Assembly: GCA_020721025.1 (NCBI GenBank)
Contig: DYNO01000096.1
Location: 1-12,129 of the forward strand
Source of the DNA: Thiomargarita sp.
Lineage (GTDB): Bacteria; Pseudomonadota; Gammaproteobacteria; Beggiatoales; Beggiatoaceae
DNA length: 12,129 bases
Direction of reading: 5' to 3'
Numbering within the stretch: position 1 is the stretch's first letter; each line of letters begins with the position of its first letter. Both the position numbers and the translations under genes were made by a program. Below the pieces are notes generated by a model, which made no database searches, was not told where the DNA came from, and saw nothing but the letters and a program-made list of their open reading frames with translations. Shown here piece by piece: positions 1 to 6,357 of the stretch.

Positions 1-105
1 GATGACCTCGCCGCCGCCATTGCCATGATTCTAGCAGACCGCCGCGAAGATACCAAGCGTGGTACCTCAAACCGCGCGGTGGGAGAAATGGTTGCAGTAT
101 TTTGA
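1..105 (+). CDS. C-terminal end of an unrecognised protein (5' part outside window)
   Basis: The first reading frame is open from base 1 and gives 34 residues before a TGA at 103-105. The fragment starts DDLAAAIAMILADRRED and ends with NRAVGEMVAVF. It has a regular, alanine-rich helical look and codon use (many GCC/CGC codons) that is more GC-rich than the neighbouring genes, which argues for real coding sequence. I do not recognise the family from this tail, so no function is proposed. It converges on pyrF, with the large palindrome at 121-259 lying 15 bases past the stop, where it could act as a transcript end. Confidence 0.6.
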   Translation, partial: DDLAAAIAMILADRREDTKRGTSNRAVGEMVAVF

Positions 106-120
106 AATGAAGTGTTGAAT

Positions 121-259
121 GTTTCTTGTCTGAATCAGAATTCACAGAATTTGAGAATTTTCAGAATAACGGCAATGGCTTGCTTAATTTTCAGCGTTTC
201 ATCTTGGTTTTCATTCTGGAAATTCTCAAATTCCGTAAATTCTGATTCAGACAGAAAAC
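121..259. repeat. Long imperfect palindromic intergenic element
   Basis: Arms at 127-167 and 213-253 are inverted copies of each other, 41 bases with 3 differences; the match extends weakly to 121-167/213-259. The loop is 45 bases (168-212). Inside each arm the hexamer AGAATT, or a one-base variant, recurs every 8-9 bases (starts 137, 146, 154, 163). All three differences are transitions, so in RNA some become G-U pairs: one in a plus-strand transcript, two in a minus-strand transcript. It lies between convergent genes. Palindromes built from short GAATT/GGATT-like repeats are, from memory, dispersed in many copies in several environmental bacterial genomes; copy number here is unknown. Confidence 0.9.
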
Positions 260-441
260 TCTTAACCTATTGATATAGATTCTGATTTTTATCGCAAATA
301 TTCACTTTAGGGAAATGTCATAAACAATTCAGTCAGTGATCTGCCTGTGCCACAGAACTACATTCAACGAAAACAATTGGTTAAGATAAAAAGTCGAGCA
401 TCACGTTAAAACATCACAGGCATGGCATTTCCATAAATTTC
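260..441. other. Gene-free stretch downstream of pyrF
   Basis: Together with the palindrome this makes up a 336-base gap (106-441) between two convergent genes. I find no open frame with protein-like content, no clear U-tailed hairpin directly after pyrF, and no tRNA-like fold. Only small incidental dyads are visible, such as CTGTG/CACAG around 348-358. It appears to be ordinary AT-rich spacer. Confidence 0.5.
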
Positions 442-1137
442 CTACAAACTGGCTTCAATTTCTTGTAATGCTTGTAGTGGATCAGCGGCTGCCGTGATTG
501 GGCGACCAATAACCAGATAATTTGAACCCGCTTGTAAGGCTTCTTGGGGAGTCATCACCCGTTTTTGATCATTTTGTTGCGCATGGGCGGGGCGAATACC
601 GGGCGTGACTAATACAAAATTATCGTTAATTTCTCGACGGATGGTGTGAATTTCATGCGGAGAGCAGACAATTCCATCCAATTCACACGCATGAGTCAGC
701 CGCGCCAGTCGTAACACATTTTCATCCAATGTCCCATGTAATCCCAGTGCATAGAGATCATCTTCGTCCAAACTGGTCAACACGGTGACGGCAATCAACA
801 AAGGGCGTTGAGAGTAAGCGGCAAGGGCTTCATGCGCTCTTATCAACATCGTGCGTCCGCCCAGCGCGTGAACGTTAATCATCCACACCCCCAATTCTGC
901 TGCGGCTTTGCACGCTTGAGCAACCGTGTTAGGAATGTCATGAAATTTTAAGTCTAAAAATACTTCAATTCCTTGATTAACCAATGTTTCTACCAATGCC
1001 GTGCCGCCGCGGGTAAAAAGTTCATGTCCGACTTTCACCCGACAATGTTGTTGCTCTAGGCGGTGCACTAAATCAAGTGCTTGTTTTGGTTGAGGAAAAT
1101 CGAGTGCAATAATGATGGGAGAGTTCGTTCTGTGCAT
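442..1137 (-). CDS. pyrF: Orotidine 5'-phosphate decarboxylase
   Basis: Decarboxylates OMP to UMP, the last step of de novo pyrimidine synthesis, as a cytosolic TIM-barrel homodimer. With the start used here (231 aa) the family landmarks are all present: the ALD aspartate D13, the VKVG lysine K35, the catalytic DLKFHD array D62/K64/D67, VNVH-like strand, TPGIRP (178-183) that closes over the phosphate, and GRPIT near the C-terminus. The frame stays open upstream, with ATG at 1188 and 1170 and GTG at 1197. The ATG at 1170 has a GAGGTGG sequence in front, whereas 1137 has no ribosome site but gives the N-terminus SPIIIALDFP at the position typical of short pseudomonad-type enzymes. The start is therefore uncertain by up to 20 residues. 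It follows the DUF2259-type gene on the same strand and may be co-transcribed with it. The reaction assignment is secure. Confidence 0.97.
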   Translation of the reverse strand: MHRTNSPIIIALDFPQPKQALDLVHRLEQQHCRVKVGHELFTRGGTALVETLVNQGIEVFLDLKFHDIPNTVAQACKAAAELGVWMINVHALGGRTMLIRAHEALAAYSQRPLLIAVTVLTSLDEDDLYALGLHGTLDENVLRLARLTHACELDGIVCSPHEIHTIRREINDNFVLVTPGIRPAHAQQNDQKRVMTPQEALQAGSNYLVIGRPITAAADPLQALQEIEASL

Positions 1138-1227
1138 ACAATGTTCTGAGAAATGTTGATGAATTGCCATTCCACCTCGCAGATTCATTTTTTCCACGAG
1201 GTTTGATATTGGTTTGTAAATGTCACA

Positions 1228-1941
1228 TTAATCCAGTGTGCCAGTCACCACAATATAACGCATATTTTTTCCTTCAAAACTGGCAGTATAAACATGAATA
1301 AATACCGCGATATATTTGTTTTTATAAACATAAACGTCTTGAATGTGATAATGCAGCGGACAACCGCGACTTTTGGGAACTTTGCTATCCTGTTGTAATA
1401 TTTTGGGTTTATTTTCACCCTGTTTCAATGAAAGTGTCAAACCTGAAGTATTAATCGGATGACTGCCACAATCGGCTTCTGCCTTAGTTTGGCGTTCTTC
1501 CAGATGGATTTCATACTTGAGATTACTTTTTAGGTCTAAGGTGAAACGAGCGATGTGCGAATTCATGTCAGTGTCATAAGGTGAATGAGAGACCACTTGA
1601 ATTCCCGTATTGCCCGCAGTAATCTCTAATGCACTCAACTGAGTTTTTGCTTGGTCTAAATTTAATTGGCGCACGGTCTCTTGAGCTTCTCTGCCCGCGG
1701 GCAATCCACTTTTATAATCTTCAATAGTTTCAATGGGTTTATCTTGATATTTATTGTCCACCACATCCAAAAAGTACAAGGTTGCATACGCCACCCCCTT
1801 GCCGTCTGCAACACCATATTGCTGAAATGCAAGATGTTTTCCGTTATTCGAGAAACCGATAAAGTTTAATGTGGCTGCATCTCCCGCCCACGCGATTGTC
1901 GCAGCTAGGCTCAGTAAAATATAGATTGCAAATTTTATCAT
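1228..1941 (-). CDS. Secreted DUF2259-type protein of unknown function
   Basis: 237 residues. The N-terminus is a clear Sec signal peptide: MIKF, a hydrophobic stretch to about residue 17, then AWA|G, predicting cleavage after A19, so the mature protein should be periplasmic. Mature residues 29-60 hold a GFSxxGKHLAFxxYG...DGxG...A...FLDV pattern that I recall from DUF2259/predicted secreted proteins; it resembles a beta-propeller strand repeat. Two cysteines, C158 and C194, could form a disulfide. The second half is beta-rich and the protein ends near a VVTGTLD strand. The ATG at 1941 has AGGA eight bases upstream, so the start is well supported. It lies on the same strand as pyrF, downstream, with a 90-base gap, which hints at co-transcription but gives no functional link. 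The family call is by pattern memory; no biochemical role is known to me. Confidence 0.8.
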   Translation of the reverse strand: MIKFAIYILLSLAATIAWAGDAATLNFIGFSNNGKHLAFQQYGVADGKGVAYATLYFLDVVDNKYQDKPIETIEDYKSGLPAGREAQETVRQLNLDQAKTQLSALEITAGNTGIQVVSHSPYDTDMNSHIARFTLDLKSNLKYEIHLEERQTKAEADCGSHPINTSGLTLSLKQGENKPKILQQDSKVPKSRGCPLHYHIQDVYVYKNKYIAVFIHVYTASFEGKNMRYIVVTGTLD

Positions 1942-2158
1942 GATGTCATTCCTGTTTTTAGGTTTGAACCATTCTTTCGGTAATTATCATCATGAATTCA
2001 ATAGGTTGCGATCATGATGGTCATGAGAAAGAGAGGGTTCAAACAGCGATGATGATAATGATGAAAAATTCATGGGCATCAGGGATCAGACGATTCACAT
2101 GAGTTCGCCAAACCTCATACGTGATTTCACTTGATTCGACGGCTGAAAAATGAACCGC
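1942..2158. other. Intergenic region with short inverted repeats
   Basis: This 217-base spacer lies after the Trm112-like gene and before the DUF2259-type gene, so it should hold a transcript end and a promoter, but no strong example of either is visible. Two inverted pairs occur: GGTTTGAACC at 1961-1970 against GGTTCAAAC at 2037-2045, and ATTATCATCAT at 1983-1993 against ATGATGATAAT at 2049-2059. The pairs cross each other, so they cannot fold together as one nested hairpin. The GAT/ATC-rich composition makes chance likely for the second pair. Confidence 0.45.
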
Positions 2159-2359
2159 CTAACGAGCATTATCACGCAAGGTTTCAAGCTCTTCCGTCGT
2201 CAATTGCCGTGCTTCTTTTGGCAACATCACGGGAATGCCTTCACGAATGGGATAAGCAAGTTGTGAACCTTTGCACCATAATTCTTGTTTGGTTTTGTCG
2301 TAAACTAACGGGCCCTTGGTTATCGGGCAAACCAAAATATCTAATAGTTTTTTATCCAT
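2159..2359 (-). CDS. ycaR: Trm112/UPF0434 family small protein (YcaR-like)
   Basis: 66 residues with the characteristic opening MDKKLLDILVCP, a KGPLVYD turn, LWC and the AYPIREGIPVMLP segment of the bacterial Trm112-like family. The family fold is a zinc-ribbon-like domain; this copy keeps only two of the possible cysteines (C11 and C29), as is common in bacterial members, so metal binding is doubtful. In eukaryotes Trm112 activates methyltransferases, and the bacterial role is unsettled. The ATG overlaps the end of lpxK by 8 bases, and AAGAG in the lpxK tail provides the ribosome site. The lpxK-ycaR pairing is conserved in Gammaproteobacteria, usually followed by kdsB, which is absent here. 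Confidence 0.92.
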   Translation of the reverse strand: MDKKLLDILVCPITKGPLVYDKTKQELWCKGSQLAYPIREGIPVMLPKEARQLTTEELETLRDNAR

Positions 2360-3329
2360 ATTTTATCTCTTGCAAGCGTTGTACCACTTTTTCACCAAAA
2401 TTTTGAGGAAGTTGTGCCGTGATCGCGAGATACCAATGACGATGATCGGCAATCGAAGTGCATTTGACCGCGTCTTTTTCTGTCATGATAACGGGAAGTG
2501 CGTCAGGAAACACGATTTCTTGTTGTCGATAAGGATGATGATCTGGAAAACGATGACGAATCAATTGGATGCCTTGTTGTTCCAGCATCGTAAAAAACGC
2601 TTCGGGGTGTCCAATACCGGCAATGGCATGAACCGTTTGACCGGTGAACTGTTGTAATGGTTGTGTGGTCGCCGTCGTCACCGCGTGCAGTTGTGAAGTG
2701 CTGTATTGCATCACGATAGAATTTTTCCAACGGATTGTTTTACTCACAATAAAATCCACTTGATGCAGCCGGGAGGGTAATTCTCGCAAAGGACCGGCGG
2801 GCAAACAATAGCCGTTTCCCAAACCGCGTTGTCCATCAATCACGGCAATTTCAATATCTCGTTGTAACGCATAATGTTGTAAACCATCATCACTTAAAAT
2901 CACATCGCACGATTCATGCCCCAGTAAATATTGTAGGGCAAGACGACGTTGCGCCGCGACCACCACGGGACAACCGGTGCGCGCCAGTAATATTGCCTCA
3001 TCTCCCACAGATTGCACTGCACTATCGGGATAAACACGTTGAATTTCATGACGTTGCCGAGTTCTGCCATAACCACGACTGATAATTCCCACCTTCCAGC
3101 CACGTTGCGTTAATTCGTGAGCTAACCAGATAACAAGGGGTGTTTTGCCCGTGCCACCGACGGTTAAATTTCCAACCACGATGACGGGAATGGGACTGCG
3201 ATAACTGCGTAACCATGCTCGTTGATAGGCAAAATAGCGCAATTGTACCACGCTGCAAAATATCCCACTGAATGGCAAGAGGAGCTTACTGAGCCAATTT
3301 TTCTGATACCAGAGTTGCGCTAACGTCAT
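2352..3329 (-). CDS. lpxK: Tetraacyldisaccharide 4'-kinase
   Basis: Phosphorylates the 4' position of the lipid A disaccharide precursor, the sixth step of the Raetz pathway, at the inner face of the cytoplasmic membrane. The 325-aa length fits the family. Visible landmarks: an N-terminal hydrophobic/amphipathic segment (about 15-32) that anchors the enzyme; P-loop GNLTVGGTGKTP (53-64); SRGYGR (84-89); VGDEA (108-112); the DDGLQH aspartate pair at D147/D148, matching the catalytic region; FPDHH (261-265); and MTEKDAVK (282-289). Its ATG overlaps the exbD stop as ATGA, so translation is probably coupled, and it overlaps the Trm112-like gene downstream. The exbB-exbD-lpxK order is common in Gammaproteobacteria, whereas E. 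coli has msbA upstream. Its presence shows a lipid A-containing outer membrane. Confidence 0.97.
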   Translation of the reverse strand: MTLAQLWYQKNWLSKLLLPFSGIFCSVVQLRYFAYQRAWLRSYRSPIPVIVVGNLTVGGTGKTPLVIWLAHELTQRGWKVGIISRGYGRTRQRHEIQRVYPDSAVQSVGDEAILLARTGCPVVVAAQRRLALQYLLGHESCDVILSDDGLQHYALQRDIEIAVIDGQRGLGNGYCLPAGPLRELPSRLHQVDFIVSKTIRWKNSIVMQYSTSQLHAVTTATTQPLQQFTGQTVHAIAGIGHPEAFFTMLEQQGIQLIRHRFPDHHPYRQQEIVFPDALPVIMTEKDAVKCTSIADHRHWYLAITAQLPQNFGEKVVQRLQEIKYG

Positions 3330-3790
3330 GGTTTCGCAGGAATTGCCGGCGGGGTGGCAGTATCGGTTATGGGTTCTTGCGCTTCAAAACTGAGACGGGA
3401 ATATCCTAAATCTCGTGCTGCTTCCATTGCGCGCATCACTGCTTGATGAGGGGCATTGGCATCGGCACTGATTAAAATCACCGGATTGGCATTGTCTGCC
3501 GCTTCTTTTTGCAAGGCTTGTTTCAAAATATCCAAGTGATTGCTCACAAGCGATTGATCAGGTTTGTTAATTGCGTAATTGCCTTCTTGCGTGATGATAA
3601 TACGAATCAACGTTTGAGGTTGTGTCGCGCGATCCCCTTTCGCTTCTGGTAAACTAATGTTTAACATGGATTCTTTATTGAATGTGGTTGTCATCATAAA
3701 GAATATTAATAGCAGGAAAACAGTATCAATCAACGGGGTCAAATTGATGTGCGGACTGTGAACCGGTGGGCGACGACGACGCAGTAACAT
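3326..3790 (-). CDS. exbD: ExbD/TolR-family proton-channel protein
   Basis: 154 residues: a short arginine-rich cytoplasmic tail, one transmembrane helix (about 19-37) and a periplasmic domain. The membrane segment carries NLTPLIDTVFLLLIFFM, with D22 as the conserved proton-binding aspartate of ExbD/TolR/MotB-type stators. The C-terminus is proline/alanine-rich (TPPAIPAKP), which is unusual but plausible as a flexible tail. It pairs with ExbB to convert proton-motive force into work on the outer membrane. Its ATG shares one base with the exbB stop (TAATG), with GAGGA about nine bases upstream. Because lpxK follows directly and no tonB is nearby, this pair may serve envelope functions rather than a TonB receptor; that is inference. 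Confidence 0.93.
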   Translation of the reverse strand: MLLRRRRPPVHSPHINLTPLIDTVFLLLIFFMMTTTFNKESMLNISLPEAKGDRATQPQTLIRIIITQEGNYAINKPDQSLVSNHLDILKQALQKEAADNANPVILISADANAPHQAVMRAMEAARDLGYSRLSFEAQEPITDTATPPAIPAKP

Positions 3791-4407
3791 TATGAATTTT
3801 CCTCATTTTCTTGCGCTAACACATCAAGCAAACGAAAGGCTTCTTCTTCCATTTCGATGATCAACTCATCCACCACGCCTTGAAAATAACGGTGCATAAT
3901 AACCGCAGGAATCGCAACGCATAATCCGGCAGCAGTGGTAATCAGGGCTTCTGCCAAACCACTGGATAACACCATCGGATTGCCCAATCCCACTTCACCA
4001 ACCGCGGCAAACATCCGAATAATCCCCGTTACTGTGCCCAATAAACCGAGCAAGGGCGCGATTTCCCCAATTGTTCCCAACGTATTTAAATAGCGTTGTA
4101 AATCATGAATCACTTGGCTGGCAACTTCTTCCATGCCCAACTTCATCATTTCTCGTTCTTTGTGCATGTTGGCGAGTGCCGCGGCTAACACCTTGCCCAA
4201 TGGCGAATTATGTCGTAATGCGTCCAAACGTTGTTTGTCTAACTTGCCTTCTTGTATCCAGCGCCATACTTGAGTGACTAAACCTTTGGGTGCGACATGT
4301 TTTCTTTGCAAACTCCAAAACCGTTCTCCGATGATTGCCAAAGCGACAATCGAACAGAGAATAATTGGCCACATGACGACACCGCCTGCTTTGATAATTT
4401 CAAACAC
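3790..4407 (-). CDS. exbB: ExbB/TolQ/MotA-family proton-channel protein
   Basis: Integral membrane partner of ExbD. With the GTG start at 4407 it has 205 residues and begins MFEIIKAGG, as many family members do; helix 1 spans about 10-28, helix 2 about 112-134 and helix 3 about 152-173. Helix 3 carries the AEALITTAAG signature, with E153 matching the conserved pore glutamate, and T125 and T158 match the polar pore-lining positions. A longer frame could start at TTG 4413, but GGAAGG at 4415-4420 would then sit only one base away. Spacing to the GTG is seven bases, so GTG is preferred. The C-terminus is acidic. A good promoter lies about 70 bases upstream, so exbB likely heads the exbB-exbD-lpxK-ycaR operon. 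Confidence 0.94.
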   Translation of the reverse strand: MFEIIKAGGVVMWPIILCSIVALAIIGERFWSLQRKHVAPKGLVTQVWRWIQEGKLDKQRLDALRHNSPLGKVLAAALANMHKEREMMKLGMEEVASQVIHDLQRYLNTLGTIGEIAPLLGLLGTVTGIIRMFAAVGEVGLGNPMVLSSGLAEALITTAAGLCVAIPAVIMHRYFQGVVDELIIEMEEEAFRLLDVLAQENEENS

Positions 4408-4414
4408 CGTCAAA

Positions 4415-4420
4415 CCTTCC
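4415..4420 (-). promoter_or_regulatory. Ribosome binding site that sets the exbB start
   Basis: On the minus strand this reads GGAAGG. It lies seven bases before the GTG at 4405-4407 and one base before the TTG at 4411-4413, so it supports the GTG as the start of exbB. Confidence 0.75.
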
Positions 4421-4476
4421 GATAAATTTTACATTTGAAGAGGCGAAGTTTTAAACATAGTTCTGGACTTCGATAA

Positions 4477-4506
4477 ATTATATGATTGAGATTTCACTTA
4501 TTTTAA
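4477..4506 (-). promoter_or_regulatory. Sigma-70-type promoter for exbB operon
   Basis: On the minus strand a perfect -10 box TATAAT (4482-4477) follows an 18-base spacer after TTAAAA (4506-4501), a 4/6 match to the -35 consensus. Transcription would begin near 4470, leaving a leader of about 60 bases before exbB. The region is AT-rich, so a chance -10 is possible, but the position relative to the ribosome site and gene is right. Confidence 0.6.
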
Positions 4507-4556
4507 CACGAGAGCCTAATTTTTCGTCACCACTTCCCATTCAACTTTTTTTAAAC

Positions 4557-4612
4557 AATCAAACTTCACAAAATGACGATACGGTAGATTTTATTAAATA
4601 AAACAAAGAGTT
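4557..4612. repeat. Diverged intergenic repeat, copy 1
   Basis: 56 bases that align with 8922-8978 using one gap, about 42 of 56 positions equal by hand count. The last 17 bases (4596-4612, AAATAAAACAAAGAGTT) are identical in both. Both copies have a small AT dyad just before AACAAAGAG. Here it is followed by TCCTCGTTCCCAAAC, a string I associate with a dispersed repeat family in filamentous bacteria (recollection only). It lies between the end of ftsX and the exbB promoter. Confidence 0.5.
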
Positions 4613-4642
4613 CCTCGTTCCCAAACAACATATTACCCGAAA

Positions 4643-5614
4643 TCAACGCGGTTGAATTTCCTTTAAATGCCTGCCCACTGCCAACAAAGCCCCCACGATG
4701 CCCAAAAATGCCCCACCGATCAATAACACCATGCCGGCAAAAATATCGAGCATAATCAATTCAAATTGGCTGTGATACAACGTAGCGAGTTGTCGGACTG
4801 GCGTTTGTAACCACCAAAAAGAAAGATTAACGACCAACCATGCCATGATGCCGCCTAAAAATCCGTACCAAAATCCAGAATATAAGAATGGACGACGGAT
4901 AAAAACATCGGTCGCGCCCAACAATTTCACCACTTCGATTTCCTCGCGGCGGTTGTAAATGGTTAAACGAATGGTGTTTCCGATGATTAACAGCACACCA
5001 GATGCGAATAATCCCGCCAAGACCAAAATCCCCCGTTTCGCAATTTCCATCATGGCATACAATCGGTTTAACCAACGCATGTCAAATTGTGCGGTTTCAA
5101 CTTCGGGTAACTTGCTCACGCTGTCGTACAATGCCTGATTTGCATCGGGAGAAATACTTTCGGTCGGTTGAATCACCAAAACTGCGGGCAATGGATTGTT
5201 TTCCATCACTTTTAACGCGTCACTAAATCCAGACAAAGTTTTATACTCATTCAAAGCCTCGTCTTGGCTGATCAAGCGAATACTTTTAATTTCTTGGCGT
5301 TGATACAACGTATCGGCTAAAATTTTGGCTTGGTCACTGGAAATTTTTGGCTTGAGAAACAATGAGATTTGTGCAGTGCTGTCCCAATCTTGACTTACTT
5401 GTTGCACATTTTCTAAAAGTAAGTACAAACTCGCCGGCAATGCCAAGGCAATCCCTAGCACGGCAACGGTCATCAAACTGGCAAGCGGCGTGTGCAAAAG
5501 TTGTTGGAAACTTGAGAAAAAACAATCAACATGTTGCGAAAACCACGATTGTAGCCGATGACGTTGCGACAGGGTTGCTTTGGATTTGCGCGAGTTGGAG
5601 TGTGCAATTGCCAT
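4643..5614 (-). CDS. ftsX: Cell division ABC transporter permease FtsX
   Basis: Membrane partner of FtsE. The FtsEX complex uses ATP to activate periplasmic murein hydrolases (through EnvC in E. coli) at the division septum. 323 residues from the ATG at 5614: a cytoplasmic N-terminus, helix 1 at about 47-67, a large periplasmic loop (about 70-187, containing the ISLFLKP strand typical of FtsX), helix 2 at about 195-217, the conserved cytoplasmic coupling segment NTIRLTIYNRREEIEVVKLL with GATDxFIRRPFLYSG, helix 3 at about 247-269 and helix 4 at about 291-313. A TTG three codons upstream, overlapping the ftsE stop, is a possible alternative start; neither has a good ribosome site, so translation is probably coupled to ftsE. 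The usual neighbours ftsY and rpoH are missing. Confidence 0.96.
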   Translation of the reverse strand: MAIAHSNSRKSKATLSQRHRLQSWFSQHVDCFFSSFQQLLHTPLASLMTVAVLGIALALPASLYLLLENVQQVSQDWDSTAQISLFLKPKISSDQAKILADTLYQRQEIKSIRLISQDEALNEYKTLSGFSDALKVMENNPLPAVLVIQPTESISPDANQALYDSVSKLPEVETAQFDMRWLNRLYAMMEIAKRGILVLAGLFASGVLLIIGNTIRLTIYNRREEIEVVKLLGATDVFIRRPFLYSGFWYGFLGGIMAWLVVNLSFWWLQTPVRQLATLYHSQFELIMLDIFAGMVLLIGGAFLGIVGALLAVGRHLKEIQPR

Positions 5615-5619
5615 AATAT

Positions 5620-6291
5620 TCAAGTAGATGGGTAGGTGTCGCCAATCAATTCTCCTTGCTGTAAAATCAAGGTGCGATAGCCCAAACTTTTAATTAAACT
5701 CAAGGCGTGCGAAGCAATCAACACGGTGACACCTACTTGATTGAATTCGATAAATAATTTCATGATTTCTTTCGACAATGCCGGGTCGAGATTGCCCGTC
5801 GGTTCATCAGCTAATAAAATCGGAGGTTTATTCACCACAGCACGCGCAATTCCCACACGTTGTTGCTGCCCGCCCGATAAAGTAATGGGATAACTGCGTT
5901 CTTTCTGCAAAAGACCCACTTTATCTAATGCCGCCCGCACCCGCCGTTGAATTTCTGGGGGACGAAATCCAGCAATAACCAACGGTAATGCTACATTGTC
6001 AAACACCGTGCGATCAAATAATAGCCGATGTTCTTGAAAAATCATCCCAACATTGCGCCGCAGGTAGGGAATTTGCGTATTGGTGATACGGCTTAAGGTT
6101 TGCCCATTGACCACAATTTGCCCACCCGTTTGACGCTCGATCATGGAAATTAAGCGTAACAAGGTAGTTTTGCCCGCGCCAGAATGCCCGGTTAAAAAAA
6201 CCATTTCGCCACGCTTGACGTGAAAATTGACTTTCTTTAAGGCTTCATAACCAGAAGGATAACGTTTTGTGACTTCGGTGAAGGTAATCAT
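5620..6291 (-). CDS. ftsE: Cell division ATP-binding protein FtsE
   Basis: ATPase subunit of FtsEX. From the ATG at 6291 it has 223 residues, very close to the 222 of E. coli, and begins MITFTEVTKRYPSG as the family does. Landmarks: Walker A GHSGAGKTT (35-43), Q-loop IFQEHRLL (Q86), ABC signature LSGGQQQR (138-145), Walker B ILLADEPT with D162/E163, D-loop NLD and switch H195. An upstream TTG at 6324 would add 11 residues with no family support. No ribosome site precedes the ATG, and a strong promoter-like sequence ends only four bases before it (see findings). It is followed by ftsX, with the ftsE stop five bases before the ftsX ATG, and preceded by aroB with a 66-base gap. Confidence 0.97.
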   Translation of the reverse strand: MITFTEVTKRYPSGYEALKKVNFHVKRGEMVFLTGHSGAGKTTLLRLISMIERQTGGQIVVNGQTLSRITNTQIPYLRRNVGMIFQEHRLLFDRTVFDNVALPLVIAGFRPPEIQRRVRAALDKVGLLQKERSYPITLSGGQQQRVGIARAVVNKPPILLADEPTGNLDPALSKEIMKLFIEFNQVGVTVLIASHALSLIKSLGYRTLILQQGELIGDTYPST

Positions 6292-6295
6292 GACG

Positions 6296-6324
6296 ATTTT
6301 ATGGCTTGAGGTCAATGCTATCAA
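6296..6324 (-). promoter_or_regulatory. Promoter-like sequence abutting the ftsE start codon
   Basis: On the minus strand TTGATA (6324-6319, 5/6 to consensus) is followed by exactly 17 bases and TAAAAT (6301-6296, 5/6). The -10 box ends four bases before the ftsE ATG, so initiation would fall at or just inside the start codon, giving a leaderless or nearly leaderless mRNA. The match is good by eye but the placement is unusual, so it may be fortuitous, with ftsE read from aroB. Confidence 0.45.
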
Positions 6325-6357
6325 TCTAAATTTGCTTTATTTTAAAAAGTTAATTGG

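Noticed and set aside
121..259. CRISPR array or tandem repeat interpretation of the AGAATT periodicity
   Set aside because: The repeat units are only 8-9 bases without unique spacers, and the dominant symmetry is inverted, not direct.
1983..2059. Inverted ATTATCATCAT/ATGATGATAAT pair as a regulatory hairpin
   Set aside because: The sequence is GAT/ATC-rich and low in complexity, the loop is over 50 bases, and it crosses another inverted pair; chance is likely.
2131..2657. Two plus-strand frames of 91 and 113 residues opposite lpxK and the Trm112-like gene
   Set aside because: They are shadows of well-identified minus-strand genes.
5612..5623. TTG start for ftsX overlapping the ftsE stop
   Set aside because: It adds only three residues with no family support; the ATG at 5614 is the simpler choice, though coupling makes both possible.
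6292..6324. TTG start at 6324 for ftsE
   Set aside because: The ATG at 6291 gives the conserved FtsE N-terminus and length; the extra 11 residues coincide with the promoter-like sequence.
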